This document shows, piece after piece, positions 37,776 through 46,827 of a stretch of DNA of 64,000 nucleotides. A program made the translations under genes and the position numbers. The number at the start of each line of letters is the position of its first letter. The stretch's first letter is position 1. The stretch spans positions 3,955,020 through 4,019,019 of the forward strand of contig NZ_CP037422.1 in assembly GCF_007748175.1 (NCBI RefSeq), written 5' to 3'. The stretch comes from Gimesia aquarii (GTDB lineage: Bacteria; Planctomycetota; Planctomycetia; Planctomycetales; Planctomycetaceae). The notes under the pieces are model-generated. The model was not told the origin of the DNA, made no database searches, and worked only from the letters and a program-made list of their open reading frames with translations.

Positions 37776-39059
37776 CTATTTAACTTTTGCCTGTTTCTGT
37801 TCCTCTTTCACAGGCTCTGCAGGTGCGACCAATGTATTTTTAATAATTGATTCCTTCAGTTTTTCGTGATCTGACTCAACATCAATCAGCAAGTTATTTC
37901 CAAAGATAACATGTGTCGTCGGTTCAATCACTTCGACAGCCTTAGGACGCACCGAAGAAAATAGATTTCCAGAAACTGTCACACCGCGTGTTTTATCTAG
38001 AATCAGCCCGGCAGCTTTCAGGTCATTAGTACGACGCTTGACCTTTCCATTGCCAATATAACTATTCGAGAAATTATTACCTGTCACGGTAATCCTTCCC
38101 GATTTCGGCCCTATCTTAAGTGCATCTGCCGCTAGCAAAGTAAATGTGTTCGCGCTCACAGCACAGCCATGTGCATCGTCAAGTATAATTCCACTCCCAT
38201 TATGGGCAATCACATTCGCAGACAGTGTGATACCATAACATTCCTTATCCAAAACCACTGCCCTGCCCTTACACTCTTCAATCATGTTGGCGCAGACTAT
38301 AGAGCCATAAGTATTTTCAATAATCACACCATCGCGTAAATGGTCATCCAGGTTATTACCACTCATACATAGATTAAAACCATCGGCACAACGCAGTGCG
38401 TCCAGGTTTTCCTCAAAATGATTTGCCGATACAACGATATCGTGACAACCGATAGTATTTAGTCCCGTGGCTTTGTTATAGGTAATCAGACAATCAGAAA
38501 CACGCGGATCTTCAAAACAGAAATCGAGAAAAATTCCATCGTTACCGTGATAGCTGCAGGTTACTCCATGGATGTAGATTTCCTGAACCCATTTTGCATT
38601 GATACCACGTCCACTTTTTTCATTTCCCGTCAGTCGAAAATTTTGTAACTGCACACGCCAGATTCGAGGCTTCGGATCTTTCTTACCATTCGGCAGCTTG
38701 GCATCTTGCGGCGGATGAATAGCAATCGCATCATTACCAGCTTCATTTTTATTATGAATGTGTGTTGCCGAGCCGGAACCGATTAACAGGACATCCCCTT
38801 TAGTAATGACCAGAGGTTCTTCGATCTCAAACTTGCCAGGCGGTAATTGCACGACTCCCCCTTCAGCAGGAATCGCATCGATGGCCTCTTGAATTGATGC
38901 ATAATTGATCGCATGAATCACAGGACGGGAACCAGCCAGTTTTGATTTAATGGGAGAGTTTGAATTTTCCTGACCAGCAGCAATGAAGCTCAAATTGAAA
39001 TTGATCAGCAGAGTGACAAAAAAGAAGGAAAACGCAAAAGCAATTTGAGAACGTTTCAT
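37776..39059 (-). CDS. Secreted right-handed beta-helix protein
   Basis: A 427-residue exported protein. After the signal peptide, ASIQEAIDAIPAEGGVVQLPPGKFEIEEPLVI is the standard opening of pectate-lyase-like beta-helix folds. Rungs follow every 22-25 residues, recognisable by repeated SGN/SAN-N-F or L patterns (VSANHFEEN, MSGNNLDD, LSANVIAHN, VSANTFT, VTGNNFSN, VSGNLFSS). It probably binds or cleaves a polysaccharide; no catalytic residues can be assigned. The C-terminus is Lys/Glu-rich. The esterase gene lies 59 bases downstream on the same strand and may be cotranscribed. Confidence 0.88.
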   Translation of the reverse strand: MKRSQIAFAFSFFFVTLLINFNLSFIAAGQENSNSPIKSKLAGSRPVIHAINYASIQEAIDAIPAEGGVVQLPPGKFEIEEPLVITKGDVLLIGSGSATHIHNKNEAGNDAIAIHPPQDAKLPNGKKDPKPRIWRVQLQNFRLTGNEKSGRGINAKWVQEIYIHGVTCSYHGNDGIFLDFCFEDPRVSDCLITYNKATGLNTIGCHDIVVSANHFEENLDALRCADGFNLCMSGNNLDDHLRDGVIIENTYGSIVCANMIEECKGRAVVLDKECYGITLSANVIAHNGSGIILDDAHGCAVSANTFTLLAADALKIGPKSGRITVTGNNFSNSYIGNGKVKRRTNDLKAAGLILDKTRGVTVSGNLFSSVRPKAVEVIEPTTHVIFGNNLLIDVESDHEKLKESIIKNTLVAPAEPVKEEQKQAKVK

Positions 39060-39562
39060 AGCAGGCAGGACCTCTCGTTAATTTGAAGCAGATGCAGTTG
39101 AAGGAATTAAGTGCACACTGGAATGCCTCAGCATTCACAATCAAATTTGAAGAAAATGATACTGAAACACAACAATTTAACTTTCTTACTTAATTAGATA
39201 CTATAACAACCAAATCTGTTTAGAGAGTCAAGCGGCAACCGATTTCGATCCGACAGTGAAGGTGATTTAAAAGAAATGAGTGTCAGAAAAGACGTTCTCG
39301 TCCAAATCAATTTTATATCGTTTTAAGCCTAAATTCGATGCATATAAAGGGGTATCAATCCCACATAGCCCCACACGGCTTGTTTTTTAGACAGGGATTG
39401 CTAGAATCCCTCATTGCAACAGTTGCATCCTGATTCTATTCCAGTAACATAAGGAATAACAACAAGTTGCACCAGCAAAACTAAAATATATGGATACTGA
39501 GAAAACCAATTCTGAGTTTTCTTAGTAACCAGATAATCGTAAAACTGTCTATTAAAAAATAA
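39060..39562. other. Intergenic region before tRNA-Arg
   Basis: About 500 AT-rich bases with no supported frame. A small hairpin AGGGATT/AATCCCT lies at 39393-39411. Promoters for the beta-helix gene (minus) and tRNA-Arg (plus) should be here; I could not fix them. Confidence 0.5.
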
Positions 39563-39636
39563 GCACCCGTAGCTCAACTGGATAGAGCACCGGTCTTCGG
39601 AACCGGGGGTTAGGGGTTCGAATCCCTTCGGGTGTA
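39563..39636 (+). tRNA. tRNA-Arg (TCG)
   Basis: A complete cloverleaf: acceptor GCACCCG/CGGGTGT (first pair G-T), D arm with GCTCAACTGGATAGAGC, anticodon stem CCGGT/ACCGG around loop CTTCGGA (anticodon TCG), T loop TTCGAAT, discriminator A. Its anticodon arm is the integration site of the element to the right: the 20-base block from 39590 to 39609 is repeated at 43328. Confidence 0.97.
39590..39609 (+). repeat. Left attachment site in tRNA-Arg
   Basis: CCGGTCTTCGGAACCGGGGG covers the anticodon stem-loop of tRNA-Arg. The same 20 bases recur at 43328-43347, and the last 16 recur at 44052-44067. Integration into an anticodon arm is a common choice of tyrosine recombinases, and such a gene stands just inside. 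Confidence 0.85.
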
Positions 39637-39657
39637 CTTAACTTACGTCAAATAAGG

Positions 39658-39694
39658 CTCTCGAGTGTACCTAGGTACGCACGAGAGTTTTTTT
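39658..39694 (+). terminator. Terminator after tRNA-Arg
   Basis: CTCTCG (39658-39663) pairs with CGAGAG (39682-39687), with a further inner pairing of GTGTACC with GGTACGC, followed by seven T. Confidence 0.88.
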
Positions 39695-39731
39695 CATTTG
39701 GGGCCTCAAAATCACTGAGTCGAAAGAGAAA

Positions 39732-40961
39732 TTATCTTTCCCCAATAATGCGTTTTAGGACTTCAGTATCTTTTTGAACATTGCCTGGAGCATAGTGTTT
39801 GCGTGTGGTCTCCCACGAAGAATGTCTCATAACTCTACAGATTACTAGAGGTGGTACACCCGCATTTCTCAGACGCTCTCCACAGGAACGTCTTAGATCG
39901 TGAGCCGAAGCAAATTTGACATCCCGTCCCGTTTTTTTATCAGCTTCTTCAACAATGATTTGAGCTTCTTTCCCGATTCGGCCAATGACCTTTGCAACCC
40001 AATCAGCATCAGGACGTCTATGAGCTATCTTTCTTCCAAGGCGCAATTGGAGCGACTTTGGATTAAACACCCAATCTTTTCGCTGACTCTCAGGAGTTTC
40101 CAATAAAACAGATTCAAAGCCAGATAGCATTGGAATAGTTTCATGTGTGACGTTCTTCTGCATGGCCGCTGGTATTTCAAGTATCGGGTGTTGACCTTGT
40201 TGCCAAATGGGCCGAATAGTCCCAGGTTGATCCCAGGAAATATGCATCAGTTCCTCAATTCTGAACGCAGATTCCCAAAGTCCTCGAATCACATAGTCCC
40301 ACGAGGTTGCCGCTTCCGCACCAACAACCTTTTCAACGACATTGAGCATTTCCTGAAATTCGCTCTCTGTAATTGGTCTACCTCTCATTGACTTTATTCT
40401 TGAAGTTTTAATACGAGGCAGCTTAGGCTTATTGGAAAGCCAATCCTGTAAATAGGCCCAATTGAGCGCAGCTAAAATGCTTTTCATGTAACCTCGCACT
40501 GTGTGAGGTGAACGAGGCTTCTTTTTAATGCTCAGTTCTCCCGCGAGAAGCTTCGCCTGTAATTTTTGAAGTGAAGATGGCTGAGCAAAGTCACCCAGCG
40601 TCTTTGGCTTCATTATACGCTGGGCAATATCTAACCGATTCTCAATATCCAAAGCCGTTCGTTTTCTTACTGACGTCAAATGAAGAACTCGATACTCTTC
40701 ACGAAAACTATCCCAATCCATTCCAGGGCCGAATACTTTTTCTTTTTCAGGTTGAACTTCAAGACCGAGTAATAGTTTGGCTTCGATCTCAGACTTCAAT
40801 TGTTCTGCATCATCAATATCGCGACTTCCAGCTGAAATCCGTATCTCTTTTTTTTCGATGGGGCAAGTATACCTGACCTGGAATGGTCGATTCGCAGGTT
40901 TCGCAATTCGAACCTTGAGTGGTTTGACTTTAGTTTTTTTGTCTCGTTTTTTTGCTGACAT
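39732..40961 (-). CDS. Tyrosine recombinase (integrase) of the tRNA-Arg element
   Basis: A 409-residue site-specific recombinase. The catalytic domain shows the first Arg in WESAFRIEELMHISW, HDLRRSCGERL (His-x-x-Arg), the last His in MRHSSWETTRKHY and the nucleophile Tyr at the end of that block. The N-terminal part is a basic core-binding region (KKRDKKTKVKPLKVRIAK). It lies 95 bases from tRNA-Arg and points towards it, the usual arrangement for an integrase at its own attachment site. AGGGAA supports the start. Confidence 0.94.
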   Translation of the reverse strand: MSAKKRDKKTKVKPLKVRIAKPANRPFQVRYTCPIEKKEIRISAGSRDIDDAEQLKSEIEAKLLLGLEVQPEKEKVFGPGMDWDSFREEYRVLHLTSVRKRTALDIENRLDIAQRIMKPKTLGDFAQPSSLQKLQAKLLAGELSIKKKPRSPHTVRGYMKSILAALNWAYLQDWLSNKPKLPRIKTSRIKSMRGRPITESEFQEMLNVVEKVVGAEAATSWDYVIRGLWESAFRIEELMHISWDQPGTIRPIWQQGQHPILEIPAAMQKNVTHETIPMLSGFESVLLETPESQRKDWVFNPKSLQLRLGRKIAHRRPDADWVAKVIGRIGKEAQIIVEEADKKTGRDVKFASAHDLRRSCGERLRNAGVPPLVICRVMRHSSWETTRKHYAPGNVQKDTEVLKRIIGER

Positions 40962-41016
40962 ATTCCCTGAACCCTTGACTTCGACAAGCTATCTTTAATA
41001 CCCAATTATGTGAGTA

Positions 41017-41670
41017 CTAGCTTTCAGAGGTGGGATGACGGGCATCTTCGGGATTTGAGTTCAATACATATTCAATCCAATCGCGTCCATAGACATAGCC
41101 CTGTTTATGTAAATAGGTAACTCTAAGCCCTGCCCGCCTGGCAGAACGTAATGTAGCATCAGAAACTCCTAGTCGTTTTTTAAATGTCTTAAGTGTATAT
41201 AGTTTTTCAGGACTGATAAATTTGTAAAACTCTTCATCCTTCGCTGCTATGATCTTTCTTTTTCTGGATTGATGTTGTGGAGTTTGCTTGGGACTCCGAT
41301 TCTCCGAATTCGTAATTATCTGAAGTACTCGCCGCTCTTCTTTAACAACTAGATTTTTTAAATTCAAATATTCTTCACAGTCTAGTACCCATAATTTTCC
41401 AAACCACCTTTCCGGAGGGTTTAGAAAAATAACCAAAGCTTTATGAAAATTTTCCGCAGTAAAAGAATTCATACCTTTAGGCAAAAAGTGTACTAATTGT
41501 CCACTCTTTACTTGCTCTAGAGATGGCTTTACATTTTCGTATGCTTCTTCCAGATCTCGATAACTAAGATTTTCCCAGTCAGGTACTGCGTTTTGACCAT
41601 AAATTTGCAAATATTCTTCGTTGAGATCTATTGTTCTCCAAAAATCGTTGAAACTTGCTAATACACTCAT
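41017..41670 (-). CDS. Excisionase-like DNA-binding protein
   Basis: A 217-residue protein encoded directly upstream of the integrase and 55 bases from it. The first 130 residues are acidic to neutral and match nothing I know (WERTIDL-type start, PPERWFGKLWVLD). After a basic linker (QHQSRKRKIIAAK), residues about 155-210 look like a winged helix of the excisionase/MerR kind: KLYTLKTFKKRLGVSDATLRSARRAG and YVYGRDWIEYVL. It is probably the recombination directionality factor. GGAGG six bases before the ATG at 41670 fixes the start. Confidence 0.72.
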   Translation of the reverse strand: MSVLASFNDFWRTIDLNEEYLQIYGQNAVPDWENLSYRDLEEAYENVKPSLEQVKSGQLVHFLPKGMNSFTAENFHKALVIFLNPPERWFGKLWVLDCEEYLNLKNLVVKEERRVLQIITNSENRSPKQTPQHQSRKRKIIAAKDEEFYKFISPEKLYTLKTFKKRLGVSDATLRSARRAGLRVTYLHKQGYVYGRDWIEYVLNSNPEDARHPTSES

Positions 41671-41924
41671 TATTTCCTCCAATACTCCTTGAGATATTTC
41701 TTTTCAGAAATACATTTGTCAGATCAACAGCAGAACTGTTAAATAGCGTTCGGTTCAAAAAGTGTCCAAACAAAAAGTTGTTTTAGAAAGGCACATTGCA
41801 CCGAATTCCAAATACCTAAGACTGATGCACATTGTGATTCATTGTGTTTGGGACACTAAAATATCAACCAATCGCGCACTACAAAGCATGTGGTTTAACA
41901 ATTGATATCTTGCCCCCGACTACT

Positions 41925-42989
41925 TTAAGCCGCTTTCCGCTCAAACGATTTTACCAAACCACCGATGTGTGAAACCACTTGGACTTCATCCAACGATAAT
42001 TTCTCAACGTCATCTGGAAGTTCTCGAATCGGTGGTAGATGGTCTCGCGCTGTATGCGAGCGGCATGTGTTGTAGTACTCCGTAAACTCAGAGACTAGAT
42101 GGTCGAGATGCTGTTTACCGAAGATGATAAACTTCGCCAGGCATTCCAACTTAATCATTTCAATGAATCGCTCACATTTTCCATTAAGATTCGGAGATGC
42201 TATCGGAAGTGGATTTGCCTTGATGTCGGATTGCTGCAAAGTCTCTGTGAATTCCTTCGTATATTTCCCATCACGGTCATGAATGATCATTGACGGTTTG
42301 ACTTCTCGCCCCCTGCTCTGCTCTATGAACTTCTGAGTTTGTTCACAAGCCCAGGCTGAGTTGGGATGCTCCGTGGATTCAGAAACAATCGCTTCCCGAG
42401 TTTGTAAGCAGAGAAACACCAGCACATACAAGTTACGCATCCCTTTTGTTGTCACTGATTTGACTGAGAAAAAATCGCAACCCCAGAGTGTTTCACCATG
42501 CCGCTTGAGAAATTCATTCCACGAGTCGGAAGTGCGATCCGGACCGGGTTCAATACCTTCTTCCTTCAATATATTTCGTACAGTCTGTCGGCTAATCTTT
42601 TTGATACCCAGTTTTCGAAGCTCTCCTATGATGCGGGTGTAGCCAAAACCAGTTTCAATGGCAATTCTGATGACTAACTCACGAATCTCCTGAGGCTTTC
42701 GTTTACCACCTTTAGGATTTTTGAGCTTGGGTCTGCCAATCTTCTTGTCTCTAACCCACCGGGCAAATGTCGCTGGACTGACAATCGAAATCAGTTCCTC
42801 AATGGCTCGACCAAGAACCTTTCCATACTTCAACAGAGTTTGGCGTTCTTCGTAAGTTGTATGGATTTGCTTCGGCAGTCTGGAACGCAGAATCGCATTC
42901 TCGTGTTTGAGGTATTCGACATATTTAGCCAATTCGTTATCAGTTGCGGAAGCGATTAATGCCAATAGTGGGTGTAAAATTCTGCTCAT
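41925..42989 (-). CDS. IS transposase with DDE integrase core
   Basis: A 354-residue transposase encoded in one frame. The N-terminal third has a helix-turn-helix-like region (SPATFARWVRDKKIGRPK) and an HTH_21-like block (IGELRKLGIKKISRQTVRNILKEEG). The rve core shows the three acidic residues in LWGCDFFSV, IIHDRDGKYT and CERFIEMIKLECL. It belongs to the IS3/IS481-like group common in planctomycetes. It starts only some 25 bases from the point where element sequence resumes at about 43011, so the IS right end must be close to its ATG. Terminal repeats could not be defined. Confidence 0.88.
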   Translation of the reverse strand: MSRILHPLLALIASATDNELAKYVEYLKHENAILRSRLPKQIHTTYEERQTLLKYGKVLGRAIEELISIVSPATFARWVRDKKIGRPKLKNPKGGKRKPQEIRELVIRIAIETGFGYTRIIGELRKLGIKKISRQTVRNILKEEGIEPGPDRTSDSWNEFLKRHGETLWGCDFFSVKSVTTKGMRNLYVLVFLCLQTREAIVSESTEHPNSAWACEQTQKFIEQSRGREVKPSMIIHDRDGKYTKEFTETLQQSDIKANPLPIASPNLNGKCERFIEMIKLECLAKFIIFGKQHLDHLVSEFTEYYNTCRSHTARDHLPPIRELPDDVEKLSLDEVQVVSHIGGLVKSFERKAA

Positions 42990-43010
42990 GAGTGTATTGT
43001 CGGTATGCGG

Positions 43011-43347
43011 TAATTGTGGAAGCGGTTACACATTCGTTTTACCCCACTGGATGGCTGATAAAAAACAAAAATTCGATACGCGAATGTGAAATTTCAAACC
43101 ACCTTCAAATGACCTGTTCAAATACCATAGATTACCTAGTCAGAGCTTTGGAGAAGCATTCGAACCCTCGAACCTTTAGTCAGTTCGCTCGAGAATTCCC
43201 CCCACTTATCCCCCCACTAATACGCGTTATCAAAGCAAAAGCAAAGTATTGTCAAATCGTGGTTGAAGTAAATTGCCTTGAAAAACAGGCGTTTGTGAAG
43301 CATAAGCAAAGCATGGTTAAAGCTACTCCGGTCTTCGGAACCGGGGG
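43011..43347 (+). repeat. Right end of the element, copy A of a 337-base direct repeat
   Basis: From TAATTGTGGAAGCGG to the attachment site, this stretch aligns with 43731-44067 at a constant offset of 720, with about three quarters of positions identical by eye. It ends exactly with the 20-base att core. It is therefore the right terminus of the element, with recombinase-binding sequences expected inside. Confidence 0.85.
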
Positions 43348-43651
43348 ACCAACGGCTGTATTTTGCATCGGATCGATACGCGTCATCATCATGAGTCGAG
43401 CCACTTATGATTGGTCTGATGAGCAAATTCGTACTGTTGGTTTGGCCCCGCTGGATGCTAAATTCATTGTTGCTAAAAATCCGATGAACTACCGTTTTGC
43501 TTATGGAACGATTGCTAAAGCAATATTTGTCCTGGATAAACCAGGACCAACACCGGCAACATTGAAACACGTTCGCTTCAAAAAGCTCCAACGTCCCTAT
43601 TTTCCAGCGGACCTGAATATTCCAGGATTGCAACCGTCGATTTTGAATTAA
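43343..43651 (+). pseudogene. C-terminal stump of an M81 (MlrC-type) peptidase gene
   Basis: About 102 residues in frame to a TAA. GGPTAVFCIG, IIMSRATYDWSDEQIRTVG, APLDAKFIVAKNPMNYRFAY, LDKPGPTPATL and LQRPYFPADL match the final part of the MlrC C-terminal domain of M81 peptidases, the family of microcystinase C. The rest of that gene (some 400 residues) is missing: the homology begins right at the att core, and the frame upstream is element DNA that happens to be open. An ATG at 43391 could start a short fragment, but a functional enzyme is excluded. Confidence 0.85.
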
Positions 43652-43730
43652 TGTCAAGCAGAACATCACAACAATCATTCCACAAAAATCGATTCTCTAC
43701 TATAACACACCCGTTCGGTTCAAAGTGTGC

Positions 43731-44067
43731 TAAATGTGGAAGCGGTTACACATTCGTTTTATCCCGCTGGACAGCTGAGAGAAAACAATTAATTAGCCGG
43801 AGACCGTGAGATTTGAAATCACACCCAGATGACGCATTCAAATTCAATAGATTACCTGATCAGAACTTTGGAGAAACCTTTGAACGCTCGAACCTTTAGT
43901 CAGTCTGTTCGAAAATTCCCCCTATTTATCCCCCACAAATACACGTTGTACAAGGAAAAGCAAATCTAGATTAAAGCGTAATCAAACTAAATGGCCCTGA
44001 AAAACAGGCCTTTGTGAAGCATAAGCATAGAGCATTGTAAAGCTACTACGATCTTCGGAACCGGGGG
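43731..44067 (+). repeat. Degenerate right end, copy B of the 337-base direct repeat
   Basis: Aligns with 43011-43347 at an offset of 720. It ends in TCTTCGGAACCGGGGG (44052-44067), the last 16 bases of the att core, preceded by CGA instead of CGG. It marks the end of a second, related integration at the same tRNA. No gene is present between it and the gene ending at 44251. Confidence 0.82.
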
Positions 44068-44250
44068 CCCCTTTGAGATTGATGACTGTAATCGCCTGTG
44101 CACATTTCGGAGAGAACATAACCAGAGACTACCAGTTCGACTCTGGTTGATTCGAGTCATAGTTCGCTAGTTAATTTTGTAAGCATTTATAAAGTCATGA
44201 GTAACAAGACTTCTTTATCCCAGGAGCAATTTTATGTAATCAGAAGATTC

Positions 44251-45000
44251 TTACTGCGTTTTTACATCATTTTGTTTTTGTTCATCGACGGCTTTATGAT
44301 GCTCCCAGTTTCCGGATGCGCCAGTTCGTCGTTCATCAAGATTTTTGAGAATGTCAGCTTTACCGTATAGCAAAATCGTGTCATTGACCTCAAGCCTGGT
44401 ATTCCCACGTGGAGCACCAATATAAGTCGTGTCAGGCTTTTCGATACCAAGCACTAACACTCCTTCATCATCTAACTTTAAGTCAGTGAGATGACGGTTA
44501 GCTAGCCAATCATCACGATTGACATTAAGTTCACTAACGATGTAGTCATCGGTCAGACGTAATAGACCGGCATAGTCTCTTAGTTCAAGGTCTGTCCAGC
44601 GTTTGAGCGCGCGTTGAATCAATCGTGACATGTGCTTATCCACCCAATCGCTGTAAGCAATAGCCCAAAGTGCTGACAAACAGATGGCGAGTATTCCGAT
44701 CCGTAACCACAGCCCACTACTCGACTCAGTTCCCATGAATGACAGGATGAGTGACGAAATTGCTGTAACAAACCCGGCATTACCAAAAATCATCAGAGTC
44801 ATAATGATCCGACGACGGACTGGGTGTCGCATTACTTTCTCGGTTTCGCTCGTCGTAAATCCCGTGCTGGTGAATGCAGAACGGGCCTGAAACCGGGCTA
44901 GTTGTGTAGAAAGACCAGTCAATGACAAAGCAACTGTAGCCACACGCACGACAATCATCGAGATAATGACAATCACAATCAGCGAAACAATAGCAAACAT
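44251..45000 (-). CDS. Membrane protein with TrkA-C domain
   Basis: A 249-residue protein. A hydrophobic N-terminal helix (FAIVSLIVIVIISMIVV) is followed by ARSAFTSTGFTTSETE, then two more membrane helices (residues about 70-120). STGFTT resembles the selectivity region of Ktr/Trk potassium transporters, although the rest does not. The C-terminal region (SELNVNRDDWLANRHLTDLKL to NDTILLYGKAD) is a TrkA-C ligand-binding domain. It probably senses a nucleotide or ion. GAGGG before the ATG at 45000 decides the start. It is the last gene of a ferritin-pmp3-mscS-trkA-C run. Confidence 0.82.
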   Translation of the reverse strand: MFAIVSLIVIVIISMIVVRVATVALSLTGLSTQLARFQARSAFTSTGFTTSETEKVMRHPVRRRIIMTLMIFGNAGFVTAISSLILSFMGTESSSGLWLRIGILAICLSALWAIAYSDWVDKHMSRLIQRALKRWTDLELRDYAGLLRLTDDYIVSELNVNRDDWLANRHLTDLKLDDEGVLVLGIEKPDTTYIGAPRGNTRLEVNDTILLYGKADILKNLDERRTGASGNWEHHKAVDEQKQNDVKTQ

Positions 45001-45079
45001 AATCCCTCGCAATTACAGTCAGTTGATCTGAATTAAAATATATTTTTTAGGCATTCAAAAGTTTCTTATCAGGATTTTT

Positions 45080-46507
45080 TCAAGTCAATGCAGGTGATAG
45101 TAGATCTGTCGAATCTTCTTCAGGATCTCGTGCCTGTTGGCTTTGGCGTTTTATGTCGACATACTCATTCATGAGGTCACCTTCTCCACTTGAATCTAAT
45201 ATATCGGTTTGACTCTTTGACGTTTGCTCCGTAACCGCTTTTTGCCTTGAAACCTCTTGGTGCTCAACCTCGTCATTTGCATCAAGCATTCGAACGGGCA
45301 CCGCATCAGGGAAAACAACTTCTCGGGCATCGTCGGGCATGGAGATTCCCTGTTCTTCAAATGTTGCTTTTACTTGACGCATCAATGCAGAATTCACTTT
45401 GAGGTGACTATATTTACTTCCATCAATCCAACAGAACATTCGGAGATTAACAGTCGATGAAGCGAGCTCTTCAATCAACACCGTTGGTTCAGGATCGTTG
45501 AGCACTGCTGGATGGTCCAGCATAATATCCTTCGCAATCGATTGAGCTTCGCTTAATGCAACATCGTAACCCACGCCAATCATGAAATCGAGACGTACTT
45601 TGGGATTCGAGGTGTAATTATGAATCACACTCTTATAAATTGTGGCATTGGGAATCTGAATGTGATTACCTTCGAGCGACATGAGTAATGTACCACGTGT
45701 ATTGACTCGCTGGACAAACCCTTGGATCCCTTCTACTTCAATCAGATCACCATACCGAAACGGGTTCTGCATACTGATAAGTACGCTGGCTAGAAAGTTT
45801 TCAGCAATATCACGGAATGCAATTCCAATGATCAATCCTAATAACCCAGTCCCTCCAATCACCGTTGCAGCCAAGCGTGTGAGTCCCGAAACCTGCAAAA
45901 TTAAATAGACTCCGAACAGCAAAACAATCATAAGCAATCCTTTTCGAAGAACGCTTCGCAACAGTCGATTTTTGATACGTTTGAGTAGCGTGAGATCGGC
46001 AATGAGTCCGGTAAGAAACATGCCAAACAATGTTAATAATAAAATCACGCCTGCAATGAGAATCATCGGGATTGACTGAGCTAAATTACGTCCCAGCTTT
46101 TGCAGAGAGAGAAATGAAGAACTGAAATCCCATATATCAGGTTCTTTAACCTCGATACGATTTACAACAGCGACCACATCTTGTGTACTGCGTGCGAGAT
46201 CCCCTGCCCAGGTGTAATACTTGATGTCATCCGTCGATCCCGAAAGAAAGGCCACACCTTCATCAACGCGGACAGAGGGCTGATAGTACCATTCCGTTAC
46301 CTCAAGGATTCGCGTTAATCGTAGAGAAATGTCTGAGTCCTCAGCGGCCGGCGTCACATTAACGGATTTTGGTGCTTCGAGTGTTTCATTATCATCAAGG
46401 GGCTTTACTTTCTGAGGTTCTGAAGGGACATCATCTTGTGCGGTAGAATCTGTTGCTATACCACCAATGACTACAAAGATAATAAGCAGGCCGTTCAGAT
46501 AAGGCAT
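45080..46507 (-). CDS. MscS-type mechanosensitive channel with BON-like domain
   Basis: A 475-residue protein. After a signal-like N-terminal segment, residues about 60-120 have a BON-like pattern (VDEGVAFLSGSTDDIKYYTWAGDLARS..DVVAVVNRIEV). Three membrane segments follow. The pore helix region reads TVIGGTGLLGLIIGIAFRDIAENFLASVLI, typical of MscS, and the beta domain FRYGDLIEVEGIQGFVQRVNTRGTLL follows. It would open on membrane tension and release osmolytes. The C-terminus is a long polar tail. Gaps of 45 and 79 bases link it to pmp3 and the TrkA-C gene. Confidence 0.92.
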   Translation of the reverse strand: MPYLNGLLIIFVVIGGIATDSTAQDDVPSEPQKVKPLDDNETLEAPKSVNVTPAAEDSDISLRLTRILEVTEWYYQPSVRVDEGVAFLSGSTDDIKYYTWAGDLARSTQDVVAVVNRIEVKEPDIWDFSSSFLSLQKLGRNLAQSIPMILIAGVILLLTLFGMFLTGLIADLTLLKRIKNRLLRSVLRKGLLMIVLLFGVYLILQVSGLTRLAATVIGGTGLLGLIIGIAFRDIAENFLASVLISMQNPFRYGDLIEVEGIQGFVQRVNTRGTLLMSLEGNHIQIPNATIYKSVIHNYTSNPKVRLDFMIGVGYDVALSEAQSIAKDIMLDHPAVLNDPEPTVLIEELASSTVNLRMFCWIDGSKYSHLKVNSALMRQVKATFEEQGISMPDDAREVVFPDAVPVRMLDANDEVEHQEVSRQKAVTEQTSKSQTDILDSSGEGDLMNEYVDIKRQSQQARDPEEDSTDLLSPALT

Positions 46508-46552
46508 GGAACTCTCCAGTCAGGTTTTCATCCAAGATTACAGCCAAACAAA

Positions 46553-46741
46553 TTATTTTTTTGCAATAACCCATACGGCATGGACCAAGCCCGGAACATA
46601 TCCACACAAAGTAAGCAGAATGTTTAACCAGAAATGCATTCCCAGTCCCACCTGCAAGAGAACCCCAACAGGGGGTAGAATGATTGCCAAAATAATACGC
46701 AAGATATCGGCTACCGTGGATGAAGGTTGACTTGAAGGCAT
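46553..46741 (-). CDS. Pmp3/YqaE family membrane peptide
   Basis: A 62-residue protein of the UPF0057 family, with two membrane helices separated by a short turn: ILRIILAIILPPVGVLLQVG and FWLNILLTLCGYVPGLVHAVWVI. The PPVGV and GYVPGLVHAVWVI motifs are diagnostic. Members are induced by salt, cold or membrane stress in bacteria, plants and yeast. It lies between mscS and the ferritin gene on the same strand. Confidence 0.93.
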   Translation of the reverse strand: MPSSQPSSTVADILRIILAIILPPVGVLLQVGLGMHFWLNILLTLCGYVPGLVHAVWVIAKK

Positions 46742-46827
46742 CGTCTCAGTCCTTTCGGTTACATGTTCAGAGTACTGCTACCATGAAAACGCAATTGGAT
46801 TTTATGTCAAAGATTCATCTAAAATAA

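Larger units (their letters stand above)
39590..43347. mobile_element. Small integrative element at tRNA-Arg
   Basis: A 3.8-kb segment bounded by two identical 20-base copies of the tRNA-Arg anticodon arm. It holds a tyrosine recombinase next to the tRNA, an excisionase-like protein and an IS transposase, and little else. The lack of replication or transfer genes suggests a satellite-like or decayed element. A second, degenerate right end lies 720 bases further right, so two related elements integrated in tandem, or one expanded and then lost its contents. Confidence 0.78.

Noticed and set aside
41759..41858. Inverted AGTGTCC..GGGACACT near the transposase gene as IS terminal repeats
   Set aside because: Both arms lie on the same side of the transposase gene, so they cannot be the two ends of the IS. 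No matching repeat is visible near its start codon.
44121..44147. A TTCGACT loop with a 5-bp stem, resembling a tRNA T arm
   Set aside because: The surrounding bases form a simple ACCAGAG/CTCTGGT hairpin, and no acceptor, D arm or anticodon arm can be found. Chance is the better explanation.
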